The notes beneath the pieces were generated by a model. It saw only the letters and a list, made by a program, of their open reading frames with translations, was not told the DNA's origin and searched no databases. From Polaromonas sp. (lineage in GTDB: Bacteria; Pseudomonadota; Gammaproteobacteria; Burkholderiales; Burkholderiaceae_C), in the NCBI GenBank assembly GCA_030654695.1, contig JAURWY010000030.1:28811-92810 (forward strand): DNA of 64,000 bases, given 5' to 3'. The position numbers were made by a program, and so were the translations under genes. Positions 62,156-64,000 of the stretch are shown here, in pieces. Within the stretch, counting starts at the first letter, position 1. Every line of letters begins with the position of its first letter.

Positions 62156-62191
62156 CACTCAGTGACTCAGCTTCTCCAATTCATCGCCCAT

Positions 62192-62222
62192 AAAAAAACC
62201 CGCCGGGAAGGGCGGGTTTTTT
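62192..62222 (-). terminator. Rho-independent terminator of rpmB-rpmG
   Basis: CCCGCC and GGCGGG pair around a short loop, flanked by A and T tracts on both sides. It lies 34 bp past the rpmG stop and could also stop plus-strand transcription. Confidence 0.88.
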
Positions 62223-62255
62223 CACTCGGTGCTTGCGCACCAGAAACTCACTGAA

Positions 62256-62423
62256 TTACTTCAGCTTGATTTCTTTGTATTCCACATGCTTGCGTGCCTT
62301 AGGATCAAATTTCATGATCAGCATTTTGTCAGGCGTGGTTTTCTTGTTTTTGGTGGTCGTGTAGAAATGACCCGTGCCGGCAGTTGATTCCAGCTTGATT
62401 TTTTCGCGTGCGCCTTTAGCCAT
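62256..62423 (-). CDS. rpmG: 50S ribosomal protein L33
   Basis: A 55-residue protein starting [20 protein letters not shown] and ending [10 protein letters not shown], the Cys-free (zinc-independent) type of L33. It is part of the large subunit near the E site. It lies 11 bp after rpmB with the AAGGAG ribosome site inside that gap, the standard rpmB-rpmG pair. Confidence 0.97.
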   Translation of the reverse strand: MAKGAREKIKLESTAGTGHFYTTTKNKKTTPDKMLIMKFDPKARKHVEYKEIKLK

Positions 62424-62434
62424 GATGATTCTCC

Positions 62435-62668
62435 TTAGATTTCACCGCGGGCACGGAGGTCAACCAAGACCGCGTCGATGCCCAGCTTGTCAACGAGACG
62501 CAAGCCAGCGCTGGTGACGCGCAAACGCACCCAACGGTTCTCGGTCTCGACCCAGAAACGACGGTATTGCAGATTAGGCAAGAACCGACGTTTGGTTTTG
62601 TTGTTAGCGTGAGAAACATTGTTCCCCACCATCGGGCCTTTGCCCGTAATCTGACAGACGCGTGCCAT
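62435..62668 (-). CDS. rpmB: 50S ribosomal protein L28
   Basis: A 77-residue protein starting [20 protein letters not shown] from the ATG at 62668; the open frame upstream is not used. [20 protein letters not shown] is typical of L28. The gap to trxB (150 bp) should hold the promoter. Confidence 0.97.
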   Translation of the reverse strand: MARVCQITGKGPMVGNNVSHANNKTKRRFLPNLQYRRFWVETENRWVRLRVTSAGLRLVDKLGIDAVLVDLRARGEI

Positions 62669-62818
62669 GAGCACTCTCCGTATAAAAAAAGTAATTCGGA
62701 TGCCGGCCCCATGGTCACCATGAGGACTCAGCCAAGCCATCGATTATAGCCTGAAACGGTGGGCCTGAGAAGTCCTCGTCTTTGCGCAGTGCACTCGGAA
62801 GACATTTTCAGGGTGTTA

Positions 62819-63874
<1,056 letters not shown>

Positions 63875-63885
63875 TCAGGTGATCC

Positions 63886-64000
63886 ATGACTTACTCACTT
63901 GACACACTGAATTCACGCAACACCGCGCCCCCTTCGGAGGCGACTGGCGTTGGCCGCTTTGCCCAAGAGCTGGGCTTGGTTTTGGGCCTGTTGGCCCTGG
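63886..64000 (+). CDS. ftsK: DNA translocase FtsK, N-terminal fragment (continues beyond window)
   Basis: Only the first 38 codons are present (MTYSLDTLNSRN, then GRFAQELGLVLGLLAL). The start of a first membrane helix is visible, and AGGTGA lies 3 nt before the ATG. The identification rests on this start and the trxB-ftsK order. FtsK pumps DNA through the division septum and couples chromosome resolution with cell division. Confidence 0.75.
   Translation, partial: MTYSLDTLNSRNTAPPSEATGVGRFAQELGLVLGLLAL

Overview
The window looks like the chromosome of a betaproteobacterium of the order Burkholderiales, most likely family Comamonadaceae (inference from gene order and protein style). Indicators are ribF-ileS-lspA, hrcA divergent from nadK-recN-rapZ, recJ next to an RpfE-like gene, a Bug-type tricarboxylate-binding protein, a TctBA transporter and trxB divergent from ftsK. 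The sequence is GC-rich, so long antisense ORFs are common; these were left out.

Layout. 1-8.7 kb: 3' end of a molybdopterin oxidoreductase, an Fsr-type MFS exporter, the nadK-recN-rapZ operon, divergent hrcA, a TPR-like exported protein and a putative lipoprotein. 8.7-11.9 kb: two tRNA genes (CAU and Arg-ACG), each followed by a clear terminator, flanking a triple-PAS diguanylate cyclase; after the Arg tRNA lies a frameshifted ATP-grasp pseudogene. 11.9-21.4 kb (minus strand): an eleven-gene Tad/Flp pilus operon running from the Flp pilin through RcpC, the RcpA secretin, a small lipoprotein and three TadE/TadG-type proteins to TadZ, TadA, TadB and TadC. It has a recognisable promoter and tandem upstream repeats, but no prepilin peptidase. 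21.6-24.9 kb: a phosphoethanolamine transferase divergent from a PAP2 phosphatase, then an orphan LuxR-type response regulator.

25-36.5 kb: housekeeping genes trpS, a site-2 protease, yciO, an EamA transporter, rnmA, recJ and rpfE-like (all minus), then lolC-lolD-tatD-DNA glycosylase-spermidine synthase-like (plus). 36.6-43.3 kb: tctBA, gamma-glutamyltransferase, a second EamA transporter, an SDR and a quinone oxidoreductase. 43.3-47.8 kb: ribF-ileS-lspA. 47.9-53.2 kb: accessory metabolism, namely an HNH endonuclease, a Bug protein with a flavin hydroxylase, and a PimC/PimD-like acyl-CoA dehydrogenase pair. 53.3-64 kb: purN, a stand-alone AceE-type E1 divergent from an Lrp regulator, prfC, an RsmB-family methyltransferase, a fatty-acid desaturase, ribosomal proteins L33 and L28, trxB and the start of ftsK.

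The most unusual non-coding structure is at 61.9-62.2 kb. Two long perfect hairpins with different stems carry the same 30-nt loop in opposite orientations. No CRISPR array, complete insertion sequence or intact prophage was seen.
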